From Cercis canadensis (lineage: Eukaryota > Streptophyta > Magnoliopsida > Fabales > Fabaceae), in NCBI GenBank assembly GCA_003255065.1, contig QAOA01004497.1, forward strand, positions 627,451 through 691,450: a DNA stretch of 64,000 nt, in the 5' to 3' direction. This document shows, piece by piece, positions 37,180-46,771 of the stretch. The position numbers and the translations under genes are program-made. The notes beneath the pieces were generated by a model. It was not told where the DNA came from. It saw nothing but the letters and a program-made list of their open reading frames with translations, and did not search any database. Within the stretch, counting starts at the first letter, position 1. Each line of letters opens with the position of its first letter.

Positions 37180-37518
37180 AAATCTAAGAAACAATAAATA
37201 ATTACAAACTCAACCATGGAAGCTGAATTTATTGCTCTAGCAGTAGCTAGTAGTGAGGCTAGCTGGTTGAAAGATTTATTATATGAAATTCCTGTTTAGG
37301 AAAAATTAATACCACCTATATTGATACATTGTGATAGTACTACTGTTATTGGTAGAGTACAAAACCGTTACTATAACGGTAAATCCAAACCTATAAGAAG
37401 GAAACATAATATTGTGAGATCTTACATAAATAATGGTAATATACATGTGAGTTATGTAAGATCAGAGAATAATCTTGTGGATCTATTAACAAAATTTCTA
37501 AATAGAGAAAAAGTTTGA
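37180..37518 (+). pseudogene. Copia RNase H C-terminal part
   Basis: The same frame resumes after the TGA with KSKK, then TMEAEFIALAVASSEASWLK, a TAG at 37297 (probably a former Trp, PV*EK), LIHCDSTTVIG, KPIRRKHNIVRSYI and DLLTKFLNREKV. These correspond to the RNase H E and D positions (MEAEF, CDS) and the closing domain. It ends with TGA at 37516. Confidence 0.85.
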
Positions 37519-38161
37519 AATACATCAAGAGGGATGAGGTTGAAGCCCAAAGAAAATCATACTATTTATGAGGATACCCTACCTAGTGATTAAAGATCCT
37601 AAGAACTAGGTTCAAAGGGAAAAACGAATCATAGAGTAAGTCATGAGTTTGGGATACACCATATATTTAAGAGAATATTCTTCTCATAAATCATCCCTAA
37701 AGTGTAGGTGTATCTATCTTGCTAAATGATGGAGGATGAGTTTTCTAAAACTCTTAATGAATTCTGTAGCTTTTAAGAGTGGAGTGTCATAAAATGGCAA
37801 GAGCATCCTTGACAAATTCACTTATATGAGAATTGTGAAGTGAGGCCGCTTCTATGAGAATAAATGCTTAATTCTTGAATAGTACTCATGAAACCAGGAT
37901 AACGCACAAAGGCCGGTTTAATGTGCGGGCTTAGGGCTCTATATTGCACTTGAATTATTATTTGTAAAATATATATCTTGTTCCCCTTAACAGTCATAGT
38001 TCAAGGCAATAGACCACTATTGGCTCTGGAACAAGTATATATATTTTTTACTAAATAGAGGTTCAAGGCAATGCTACCTCTATTATGAATAATAGTCTGT
38101 CTCTACCCAAGTGTCTACGTGTTTGTGTTTGTGTTTATTTTTATAAAATAAGTGGAGGATT
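37519..38161. other. Copia 3' untranslated internal region
   Basis: Non-coding DNA between RNase H and the 3' LTR. It ends in the purine-rich AAGTGGAGGAT tract that should prime plus-strand synthesis. A CAAGGCAAT word near 38000 and 38052 occurs in two local copies. Confidence 0.6.
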
Positions 38162-38823
38162 GTTGGTATTTCATTAAAAATAAATATATTATACCCCAAT
38201 GGTTATATATGTTACAACTCTTCTTCTCTCTATTTTTATTTTGTTTAAAAGCTTTTGTTATTTGCTTTAAAACTATTCAGTTTTTGCAATGTAACTGCAT
38301 TATAAAATGCTTTGAAGCACTTTAATTTGCTGAATGGTTTTGGCTTTTATTTGGCTGTTTTCTTTGTGCTTTGTTTCTTTGTTTTAAAAGCTTATAATAT
38401 TTATTTAATTGTGGTTAACAGCTAGAATTTGAAAAGGTGGTTCACTACACTATATATATGTGTATGTGTTTCTTCAATTGGTATGAGATACATTTGGAAG
38501 TGCAACCTAATTATAGTGTGTGCATATTATTTGCTTATATTATGTGAGTAAACACTTGGGTAGAGAAGAATGTTGGAGAGAGTCATTTCCTCCTATTTGT
38601 GCAGAATATTGGAGGATAAACGGTGTGGCTACCAGACTGTTGTATCCTGGAGGCAACGCGTCTAGAACTCGCTGTACCTTGTGGATATACTAAAAATCAC
38701 CTGCGAGAGGCATGAATTGTCTTAAAGAAAGCGAGATACCCGTGCTTCATCCTGGTGCCACATCTTTAATTTTTTCTCTAACCTATTGTTATTATTTATA
38801 TTTTATTTTCTATTTTGTAGGCT
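38162..38823 (+). repeat. 3' LTR of the nested Copia
   Basis: 662 bp, partner of 32567-33226, ending TATTTTGTAGGCT before the A-rich host flank. Confidence 0.85.
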
Positions 38824-38839
38824 ATAAAAAAAATAGCCA

Positions 38840-38964
38840 GATAGTACATACATGTTCAACTTAAGGGTCTTATCCCTAAACTTTGTCAATTGGCTCAAGA
38901 AGTGGGAGAAGATGAAAAAGCTCTTCGTCTACGTTCAACTGGGCAACAAGCTTTATCCTATATG
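38840..38964 (+). pseudogene. Captured exon of an EFR3-like ARM-repeat gene
   Basis: The + strand reads DSTYMFNL, then, after a one-base deletion near 38876, GLIPKLCQLAQEVGEDEKAL and RLRSTGQQALSYM. It closes with a GT donor at 38965. This matches an internal exon of the plant EFR3-like ARM-repeat proteins (the At5g21080 group, which includes rice SRL2), where the family has FNLEG(F/L)(L/I)PKLCQL and LRxAGLQALSxM. Such proteins help anchor PI4-kinase at the plasma membrane in yeast and animals; the plant role is less certain. Only one exon is visible and it is frameshifted. The tail of the exon (from 38939) is repeated after the N at 39192. Confidence 0.7.
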
Positions 38965-39317
38965 GTACTGCTCCTTTTTTTGGTTTAATTGTTACTTCTT
39001 CCAAAATGTTTTATGCATTCCCAAAAGTTTAAATATGTGAGAAATGCTATATCATTTATTAATGAGTAAAACCCCTTTTTGGTCCCTGAAAAATACATCC
39101 ACTGACAAATTAGTCATCCAAAAATGTTCGGTGACAAATTAGTCCTCGAATTATTGTTTTCGCTGACAAATTAGTCCTCGAATTATATTCANCTGGGCAA
39201 CAAGCTTTATCCTATATGGTACTGCTCCTTTTTTTGGTTTAATTGTTACTTCTTCCAAAATGTTTTATGCATTCCCAAAAGTTTAAATATGTGAGGAATG
39301 CTATATCATTTATTAAT
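38939..39317. repeat. Duplication around the N at 39192 with an extra left-side tail
   Basis: 38939-39063 recurs almost exactly at 39193-39317. Between the left copy and the N lies an unshared tail (39064-39191) with three copies of a TGACAAATTAGTC word. This resembles a contig that ran into a repeat present on only one haplotype, joined to a contig from the other. Confidence 0.7.
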
Positions 39318-41592
39318 TTAGGATACACAAGAAACTACACACCTTTTCTTTGAAAAGGAATTCTCTCTTGAGGGGAAGAATGCAATTGAAAATGAGAATA
39401 AATTGAAGAGAGGTGGAGATTGCTTCATGATAATGTCCTTATCAGTTTTAATGATTACTGATACTATTGAATTCGTTCTTTTGGATTTTGTTCCAAATTG
39501 TGTTAACAGTTGTTAAATTTTAAACTTATTCTTATTTTTTTTTTTTGGGTAGAATTTAAACTTATTCTTATGGATCTACTAAAGTCTGAGAATTGGCTCA
39601 AGGAAGGATATTGAGGAAATATTGATAACTAAGCTTTCAAAAATCAAGGATGAGCCAGAATTATGTAAAGAGAACCTTAAACCACCAAGACATATGCGGA
39701 TGGCGAAGAAACAAGGAAAATGTTTAGTACCCCATGTCAATTTCAATATATGATGTAACCTTGTTCTGTAATCCTTAACTATTCTATGATGTAACCTTGT
39801 TCTGTAATCCTTAACTATTCTATGTATAGTCTTATTTCTTTCTCCCAGTATAGAAGTTGCTGAAACTTCATATGTAACTCTCTTGGTGGTTTCTTTTCCT
39901 CCCATTTTGGCTCATTACTTTTGGGATAATAAGATAAGTGAAATTCTATCAAAACCATTGACATCTACACACTGTAAATAACATTCTCTCATTTTTTATA
40001 TGATGAATTTTTCCTCCTGCATGATTAATAACTCATAAATAATGGACTTTATATACCATGATAAAATGTGCAATTTTAAAATCATATTGCTTACTGATGA
40101 TTTATGAGGAACACTTATAAATAATAATTCATGATTATCATTGCAGACCAAAATACGTAAACCTGTCAAAACCATATACAAGAAAAAATGTAGAATCATT
40201 GAACTTGACTTAAGCAAATCAATAAAGCTGTAAAACTACTTAAATTCTTCTGGACTAGCAAACAAAGTTTAGAAATTGTAACAAAATGAAAAAATAGTTG
40301 ATTTTCATCAATCAATTGAACATCAAATAGGCCTATACAAAAACTAGTTGAAATTATGTCTTGGCTTGAGAGAATGCCCACTGCAGCAACTTTTGTCCTC
40401 ATCCCTTGTTAAAATTTGATGTCTTGGCATTGGAAGCTGCTCCGTAGTATTTTCCTACAAAATTAAGCTTTTGGAATTCAAAAATTGTCACTATAAGATG
40501 TTTAAAAGTTACAAGTTCTTCTAAACATGGATGGGCAATGACAAAAGCCACAATGTTAAAAATGAATAAATATCCATTGCTGATTACAAAATGCATCCAA
40601 TTATAACATCCAATCAACCTCTTAAGGAAGCCTATAACAAGCATTTTCTCTTTGAAACAAGAAACTTTTGTAAGTAAAAGTAGTGAAGGTCACTAAGGTT
40701 TAATATTTATCTCTAAACCATAGACCTCTCTCTTTTGATCTAAAAGAATATAATTGATTATGGTATTTAGAATATCCAAAAGGAATAAAAGAACAGGATA
40801 ACCTATCAGAAAACTATAACTGGACAGCCAACAATACTCTAGCATCTCTTTTGATCTTCTATTAGGTATACAGGACCAGCAACGATGGTCCTTAAAAATA
40901 ATGCTTGGATATGTGATTCAAATTAATGGACATATAATGAAACCAACAATGGTGATGCTACAGACAATGCTTGGATGATTCAAATGTATGGACTTATAAC
41001 AAGGACGCCCAAAGAATCTCTTAAAAATGACAAGACACTATACCTGGGTCATACTCATATAAGCTACTGTGAGAACTTGACATCCTTGTAAAAATGGCAC
41101 ATGTTGTACATAAAAAAAAAAAAAATTAAATACATATAACAGTGAGCAATAAGATCAATCAAATTTCTGCAACATATATAAAAATATCACACTTTTAGAC
41201 CAAATAAATACATATCATCCAATTTTCCTAAAATTAACATAAAATAGAAGAGTTTTTATCAAGAAAACACAGATATAAGAGAAACAAGGTTAAGTTTACT
41301 ATAATCAGCCCTCACAGACGTTCTCTTTCAATCCTCGTTCTCTATCTTGTCTATGTCAATAAAGTAACATAATGTCACAGCAAACAATTGATCATCAAGC
41401 ATGAAATCTCATACAAAGCCCTCCTTTCTTTCTTCTTAAATTAGAAATTTGAACATTTTATAAATGGTATAAAACAATTCACAGTGTTCTAATGCTAAAT
41501 AGAGAAGGATAGAATAAATGAGCTTTTCCTTAAAAGTAAACCTGATTTAAAGTGTACTATATAATCCTTAAGCTTGTTATCATTATGAGATA
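39318..41592. other. Unassigned interior of the MULE
   Basis: A short coding-like stretch at 39614-39751 (+) reads EILITKLSKIKDEPELCKEN and then LKPPRHMRMAKKQGKCLVPH. It could be another captured exon, but I do not recognise it. A tandem 30-bp repeat (CTATGATGTAACCTTGTTCT) lies at about 39752-39822. 40400-41560 shows no recognisable protein on either strand. No MULE transposase motif was found. Confidence 0.45.
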
Positions 41593-42578
41593 ACATAAAT
41601 TGCATCTTTTAAAGAGCTGTGGGTTCTGCCATAAAATACATAAACCAGTAGTCCAATTGCCAACCATACAGAAACGCGAACCCATGTATCCCCTTTGCAG
41701 GAAAAACACATACCACAATCAGAGAAGTCATGCAACTGCTCCCACCTCAAGGTCAAGGCTCAAGCTTGTTATCATTATGAGATTACTTTTCTAAAAAATG
41801 AAAACTAATCCAATCCCTCATACTTACCTTCAAGAACACATCCGAAGAAAGAAAGAAACAATCTACCACAGAATATAAATGCAGTGTTACTTCCTTCATT
41901 GAGACATTCTATCAAACACTTGGAATGCATTCATTAACTGAAAGATTGTTGTCATCAAATAAAAATTTAGACATTCTATCAAATACAAGGAAAGAACTAC
42001 CCACAAAAATACACATAAAATGCCAACAAACATCTATTCAGATAAGGAAAATGGAAAAATAAATTTGCAACATTCTATTTAGAGCAACAAAATCAACCTC
42101 TCAAAAAAAAAAAATTGGTTACTGATTTCTACACATACATCTAAATACCTGCAGTGGCAGTGCCGAAGTTCGTCCCAAGGTGGTTTTCGCCGGAATTGGC
42201 CTTACCGGCGTCTCCTTGCCCTTGCTTGTGCGAGACTTGTTCGGTGGTGTTCAATGGCAACTGGGATTTCTTCTGCATTATCCCTGTTTACTGAGAATTG
42301 AAAGAAAGATTTAGAAAAGTGAAAACTAGCGTATTACTGAGTGCGGGACTTTTTTGAGAGATGCGATGGTGATTACAGCGTGAAAGAGAGATGGAGAAGA
42401 AGAAGTGATGCAACCCAGTGTGAAAGAGAGATGGAGAAGGTGAAGAAGAAAGGGATGACGGCGTTAGATAATAGGTGATGTTGATGTGGCGCTGATGTGT
42501 ACAAAATAATACACATGTTACATTTTAATTGAGGAACAACACCACCAGCACCTATAGAACTTTACCTAAGTTTTGTCC
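41593..42578 (-). repeat. Right terminal inverted repeat of the large MULE
   Basis: This is the inverse of 30897-31879. It contains an inverted, partial copy of the CAT last exon (about 41593-41745) in which the intron acceptor has changed from CTGCAG to CTGCAA. It ends in the shared terminus before the 9-bp duplication. Confidence 0.85.
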
Positions 42579-42587
42579 TTTGGTTTT
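42579..42587. repeat. Right 9-bp target-site duplication of the large MULE
   Basis: TTTGGTTTT follows the AAGTTTTGTCC terminus and is identical to 30888-30896. Confidence 0.85.
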
Positions 42588-42598
42588 ATGTCCTAGTA

Positions 42599-43354
42599 GG
42601 ACAAAACTTAGATAAAGTTCCATAAATATTTATGGTGTTATTTTCCTATTAAAACATTACATGTATATTTTTTTAACAATTCAACAATCATATCATCTCT
42701 TCATTACTATTTCTCAAAATTTCATATTGACTCACTCTCAATTTCTCTCTCACTCACCCACCCTTGGCGGCGTCCCTCCCTCCCTCCCTCTACAACAATC
42801 GTTGCCACCAAAGTTAGGATGGAGCCGATGGCCATCTTCACCATCCTTCCAAAATTTCTTCCTTCCTCCATTTACTACCGTGCATAAAAAAATTAGCCTT
42901 GACCAACACAAGGCTCGTGAAAGATTTTGGAATAGTTGCCGAATCAAACCCAAAATGTGAATTTTCTATAGAAAAAGGTTGAAGCAAATAAAACAAAGCC
43001 TTCAGTTGAAAGAGAAAGAGAAAGGTGAATCTAATCGGCTGCAAATACCTAGAAACCAAAGCAATCTTCATTTCATTATTTATTTCCCAAATTCTTTCTT
43101 TCTCTTTGGATACAAATTGCTAACCAATTCATCTTACTCCATCTTGATCTTGGTCATTCGGCGATAGAGATTGTTGTAGAGGAAGGAAGGGCGCCGCCAA
43201 GGGTGGGTGGGTGAGAGAGAAATTGAAAGTGGGTCAATATGAAATTTTGAAATATATTAATGAAGAGATTATGTGGCTGCTGAGTTATTAAAAAAAACAC
43301 ATATGTAATGTTTTAATAGAAAAACAACACTACAAGTACTTACAAGTTTTGTTG
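42599..43354. mobile_element. Small non-autonomous MULE with about 200-bp inverted repeats
   Basis: The left arm (42599 to about 42805) starts GGACAAAACTTAGATAAAGT and includes CTATTAAAACATTACATG, TTTCATATTGACTCACTCTC and CACCCACCCTTGGCGGCG. The right arm (about 43165-43354) is its inverse, ending CAAGTTTTGTTG. The first about 20 bases match the neighbouring large MULE, so the two are relatives. The 360-bp interior is GC-richer with no recognised gene. It lies 11 bp beyond the neighbour's target duplication. Its own duplication is not clear; TTTATG words occur on both sides. Confidence 0.75.
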
Positions 43355-43386
43355 TTTATGACAATGATTGAATAGGAATTGCTTTA

Positions 43387-43565
43387 AGGGGTGTAAGCCA
43401 AATCGGTCAAACCGACCAAACCGAGTTGAACCGGAGGGAAACCAAACTGAACTGAGGGGGTTGGTTTGGTTCTCAGTTTGATTTTCTGAAAAACAATGGG
43501 GTCGGTTCGATTATTGGTTTCAATGAAGGAAAACCGAGTGTAAATCGAACCGAACAGATCCGAAA
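43387..43565. mobile_element. MITE fragment of the AAACCGAACC-rich type
   Basis: It starts AGGGGTGTAAGCCAAATCGG and is rich in ACCGACCAAACCGA and GGTTYGATT words. The same words fill the MITE at 47961-48334, whose right end reads TTACACCCCTAA. Here only the left terminus is clear. It lies directly upstream of the NRPB7 leader and may form part of its promoter. Confidence 0.5.
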
Positions 43566-43571
43566 ATAGAA

Positions 43572-43585
43572 AAACTACGTCGTTT
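43572..43585. promoter_or_regulatory. AACTACGTCGTTTT motif before NRPB7
   Basis: It resembles the ACGTCGTT motifs at 13746-13844 and lies just before the CT-rich sequence that probably holds the NRPB7 transcription start. Function is inferred from position only. Confidence 0.3.
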
Positions 43586-43785
43586 TGCTGAAAGCATATG
43601 TCTCCTTTCCTCTCTGAACTCTGATTGTCTCGGTCTCGTTCTCCCTCTGCAGAAATCCCTAACTCTCCCCATCACTCTCCCTCTCCCTCTCACTCTCCTC
43701 TCCCTCAGTCCCTGCACTCTCGGTCTAGGACTCGATCTCGGCGGTGGCTCATCCTTCCTTCTCCGACGTCGCTGCCTCGCTGCTG

Positions 43786-43917
43786 GTGAGTTTTGCTTCT
43801 CCATTGTTGTTGCTGCTTCTCCTTTGCTTCTCCCTTTTTATCGGTTGTTTTCTGTTGGCTGTCACAATGATGAATTTCTTAATTTATAGTTTTGAAGTAT
43901 TCTTGTTTTGCGGCTAG
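43786..43917 (+). other. Probable 5' UTR intron of NRPB7
   Basis: The donor CTGCTG|GTGAGT at 43786 follows a CT-rich leader exon (about 43600-43785). The acceptor TTGCGGCTAG closes at 43917, 57 bp before the start codon. An alternative acceptor (TTTATAG) exists near 43889. Confidence 0.5.
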
Positions 43918-43974
43918 GATTAATCATCTAGGTGGGATCAAAAAAGGGGGAAGAAGGACAGGCTAACAAGGAAA

Positions 43975-46771
43975 ATGTTTTTCCACATAGTGTTGGAGCG
44001 GAACATGCAGCTGCATCCACGTTACTTTGGCCGTAACCTTCGTGATAATCTAGTTTCCAAGCTCACGAAAGATGTGGAAGGCACTTGCAGGTTCTTCACT
44101 TTTAGAGCCTTTCAGTATTTTTATTTTCCACATTCTTGAACCCCCATTTCTTTATGTTGTCTATGAGATGCTTAGTTTCCCAGGATACTTAGAGATTCAA
44201 AATTCTAGTGCAACTTGTAAAGTGAGTTCTTGTTGTGTTCTGTTTCACACTCTCTTTCCCTTTTAAAATGTCTTTTTACTCTTTTGCTTTGTGATAATAG
44301 AACGACATTTATTCATCAAACTGAAATAGAAGCATAACAAGGGGGATATGAATTCCTCAAAAAAATTAAAAAAAAAATAAAAACAAAGGTCCACTGAAGC
44401 AGCAAGAAAACCCCAAACTCATATAATTGCCATTGTTTCCTCTGGACATCCATTGATGTAGGACAATTAAAGGGGGTCAATTATATTGATTTCTGATAGT
44501 TTTTATGTAATTTTTCGTAGGTATAACTTTTAGGGATTTTATTTAGTTATTTTAGGCAATTTTAGAAAACTTATGGTAGAAATAGAATCCTAATAGGATA
44601 CTATATGGGTTAGATTATTCTAGAAGGGTTATTTCTTGTTGGGTAGGTCTTATTATGGGTTAGGATTTTAGGTCCTCGATTTGTGCCTCCGTTCTGTGTC
44701 ATTCATCAAACAAACCCCCTGCTTCAAATTGGGACCAAATTTTTTTTTTTTTTCTTTGGCATAATACTGCAGTTGCTCTGCGTGAATTGAACTATTTCTA
44801 TAATTGAAAAAAAAAAAAAATCTTAAATTTCCACATAGTATGAAGTTTCTTGTTTTTCAAAATAGAAATGGAGGATATGATTGAGTTTATTCAGAGTTGC
44901 CTATTATATGGAGATGGAACAGTAGTAGGTCATGTTCTCTACAGTAATCATAGGTTCATCATTTTAACTTTGTTTCAGTGTCTATAAATTTGGTCATTTT
45001 GGAACTCAAATCCAATTCACCCTAATGTTCCTAAACACAAACCCATCGAAAGCAAACAATTTTCTGTGGTAAATATGCTCTGTCGTTTATCAAATATGGC
45101 ATGAACTAGATCATATACAAGCATTTGTCTCTGTAAATTTTTGCCTTGGAGGGATGTCACTTTTTGATTTTCAACTTTTATGCAGTGGTCGACATGGATT
45201 TGTGGTGGCAGTTACAGGGATAGAACACATTGGAAAAGGGTTAATTCGGGACGGGACAGGGTTTGTGACATTTCCGATAAAGTACCAGTGTGTTGTCTTC
45301 AGACCATTTAAGGGGGAGATCTTAGAAGCTGTTGTTAGCATGGTGAACAAGGTTTATGTTCTTCCTTTGTCTAGAGAGTAATATAACACATTTTAAAGTC
45401 TGCAGATGGTTAGTAACTGTTGAGCTTTTGGAATCTTTACAGATGGGATTTTTCGCTGAAGCTGGACCTGTTCAAATCTTTGTTTCAAACCATGTATGTT
45501 TATATCCTGTATATACCATCTTGAAATTTTATTTATCTGAATGTTATAGCTATAAATGGGTTGGTATTGCTCTTCTCTCTGAAGACTAAAATTATTCTTA
45601 TTTATTCCTTGCCAAAGGAATGCCATGAGAGAAATATGCAGGGTATTGATTAGCTCAATTAGAAAATAGAATTGGTGCCTGAAACCAGATATCAGAATCT
45701 TGAGAATAATTCCACAACATTGTGTTTTTCCAAGAGATGACTTGATATTAGGATTTTGAATTTTGATCTTCACCGAAACCGAGTTCTTCCTCTAATATCT
45801 GCCAGTTAGGGATTATCAATCTTTTTTATAGAAAGAAAAATGGAACCTATCTGAAATTCTGCTTTTGGATTTGAATGCTGTGCATATTTTTGACTCTCAA
45901 ACTGCATGAGTACACATGCTTTCCCAGAAATTGACTTCTTTCATTGCATTGGCTATATGGTCCAGAACTCTCTCTCTCACCAGTCCAGTGCCTTTGTTTC
46001 TGAAGGCTGGATGAGAAAAGTTATGTTTGCTGATTCATTAGTCTTCTTTGTCTTGTTCTTCAGTTGATACCGGATGATATGGAGTTCCAGTCTGGAGATA
46101 TGCCAAATTATACTACTTCAGATGGATCAGTATGTGTTATTTCTAACTTCTATCTGGAAAAGAAAAGGAGAATAGTTTTCTCTCTTTTTTCTTTTGGGTA
46201 TACTTTGACATTAATCACTTGGTCTCTTGCAGGTTAAGATTCAGAAGGATAGCGAAGTGCGACTTAAGATTATTGGAACTCGAGTGGATGCTACTGAAAT
46301 TGTATGCCTTTATTTGATCCTTTGTTGTTTTTGTGGTAGCTGTTCAGTTAAGCTGAATCAACATGTTAAACTCACAATTGGAAAAGTTGAATTTATATGT
46401 CACTAAAACATAATAGCAGAAAGAGCTTTTTATTGTCAAATTAGTATCTGTAGTTGTTGGCTTTGGATCTCTTTAGTATTAAATGGTTTTAGAAAAGCTC
46501 CTTGTTCTGTATTATATGATTGTTCCTATGTATGCAATATGTCCCAAAACAACTTCTGCTATGATTGATGCCACTTTTCAGTAATGTAAATGATAAATGT
46601 GGAACTCTGAAATTATTTTTGCCTTGGGATTGGATTTTATCAGGTTTTAGGTGATAATGAGGTAGTCTAGAACTCATTTATCTAATATAATTGATTTTTT
46701 TTTGGCAGTTCTGCATTGGTACCATAAAAGATGATTTCTTGGGTGTGATCAACGACCCTGCAACAGCTTAG
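43975..46771 (+). CDS. NRPB7: RNA polymerase II subunit RPB7 (six coding exons)
   Basis: Exons 43975-44090, 45186-45351, 45443-45493, 46064-46129, 46233-46301 and 46709-46771 join in frame to 176 residues, the length of Arabidopsis NRPB7. All introns have GT/AG ends. The protein starts [20 protein letters not shown] and ends [13 protein letters not shown]. Residues 1 to about 78 form the N-terminal RNP-like domain that contacts RPB4 and the Pol II core. Residues from about 80 to 160 form the S1/OB domain that binds emerging RNA, with [18 protein letters not shown] at the hinge and [12 protein letters not shown] near the end. With RPB4 it forms the stalk of nuclear Pol II. The sequence is unlike the diverged NRPD7/NRPE7 paralogues. 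Intron 1 is about 1.1 kb. No defect is seen; the gene looks functional. Confidence 0.96.

Larger units (their letters stand above)
32567..38823 (+). mobile_element. Decayed Ty1/Copia LTR retrotransposon nested in the MULE
   Basis: Two direct LTRs (32567-33226 and 38162-38823) flank a degenerate gag-pol in Copia order: gag, zinc knuckle, protease, integrase, reverse transcriptase, RNase H. The left LTR starts GTTGGTATTTC and the right one TGTTGGTATTTC after a purine-rich AAGTGGAGGAT tract. The LTRs differ by a few percent by eye. The coding region is broken by several stops and at least one deletion, and part of it is duplicated around the N at 35548. A 5-bp target duplication could not be fixed because both flanks are A-runs. 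The right LTR ends about 16 bp before the EFR3-like exon. Confidence 0.9.
30897..42578. mobile_element. Large Mutator-like (Pack-MULE type) element with host gene fragments and a nested Copia
   Basis: Both ends read GGACAAAACTTAGGTAAAGT inward, the right one as its inverse complement. They are bordered by identical 9-bp TTTGGTTTT at 30888-30896 and 42579-42587, the target-duplication length of Mutator elements. The terminal inverted repeats run from 30897 to about 31879 and from about 41593 to 42578 (983 and 986 bp), by eye well above 90 percent identical. Inside lie the 3' end of a CAT-type transporter gene and its 3' flank, a Copia retrotransposon (32567-38823), an EFR3-like exon (38840-38964) and about 2.6 kb of unassigned DNA. 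No MULE transposase was recognised, so it is probably non-autonomous. Three gap duplications (31916, 35548, 39192) inflate the apparent length. Confidence 0.85.

Noticed and set aside
43520-43804. 94-codon arginine-rich minus-strand ORF
   Set aside because: It is antisense to the CT-rich NRPB7 leader and has low-complexity RRRR/RGR composition.
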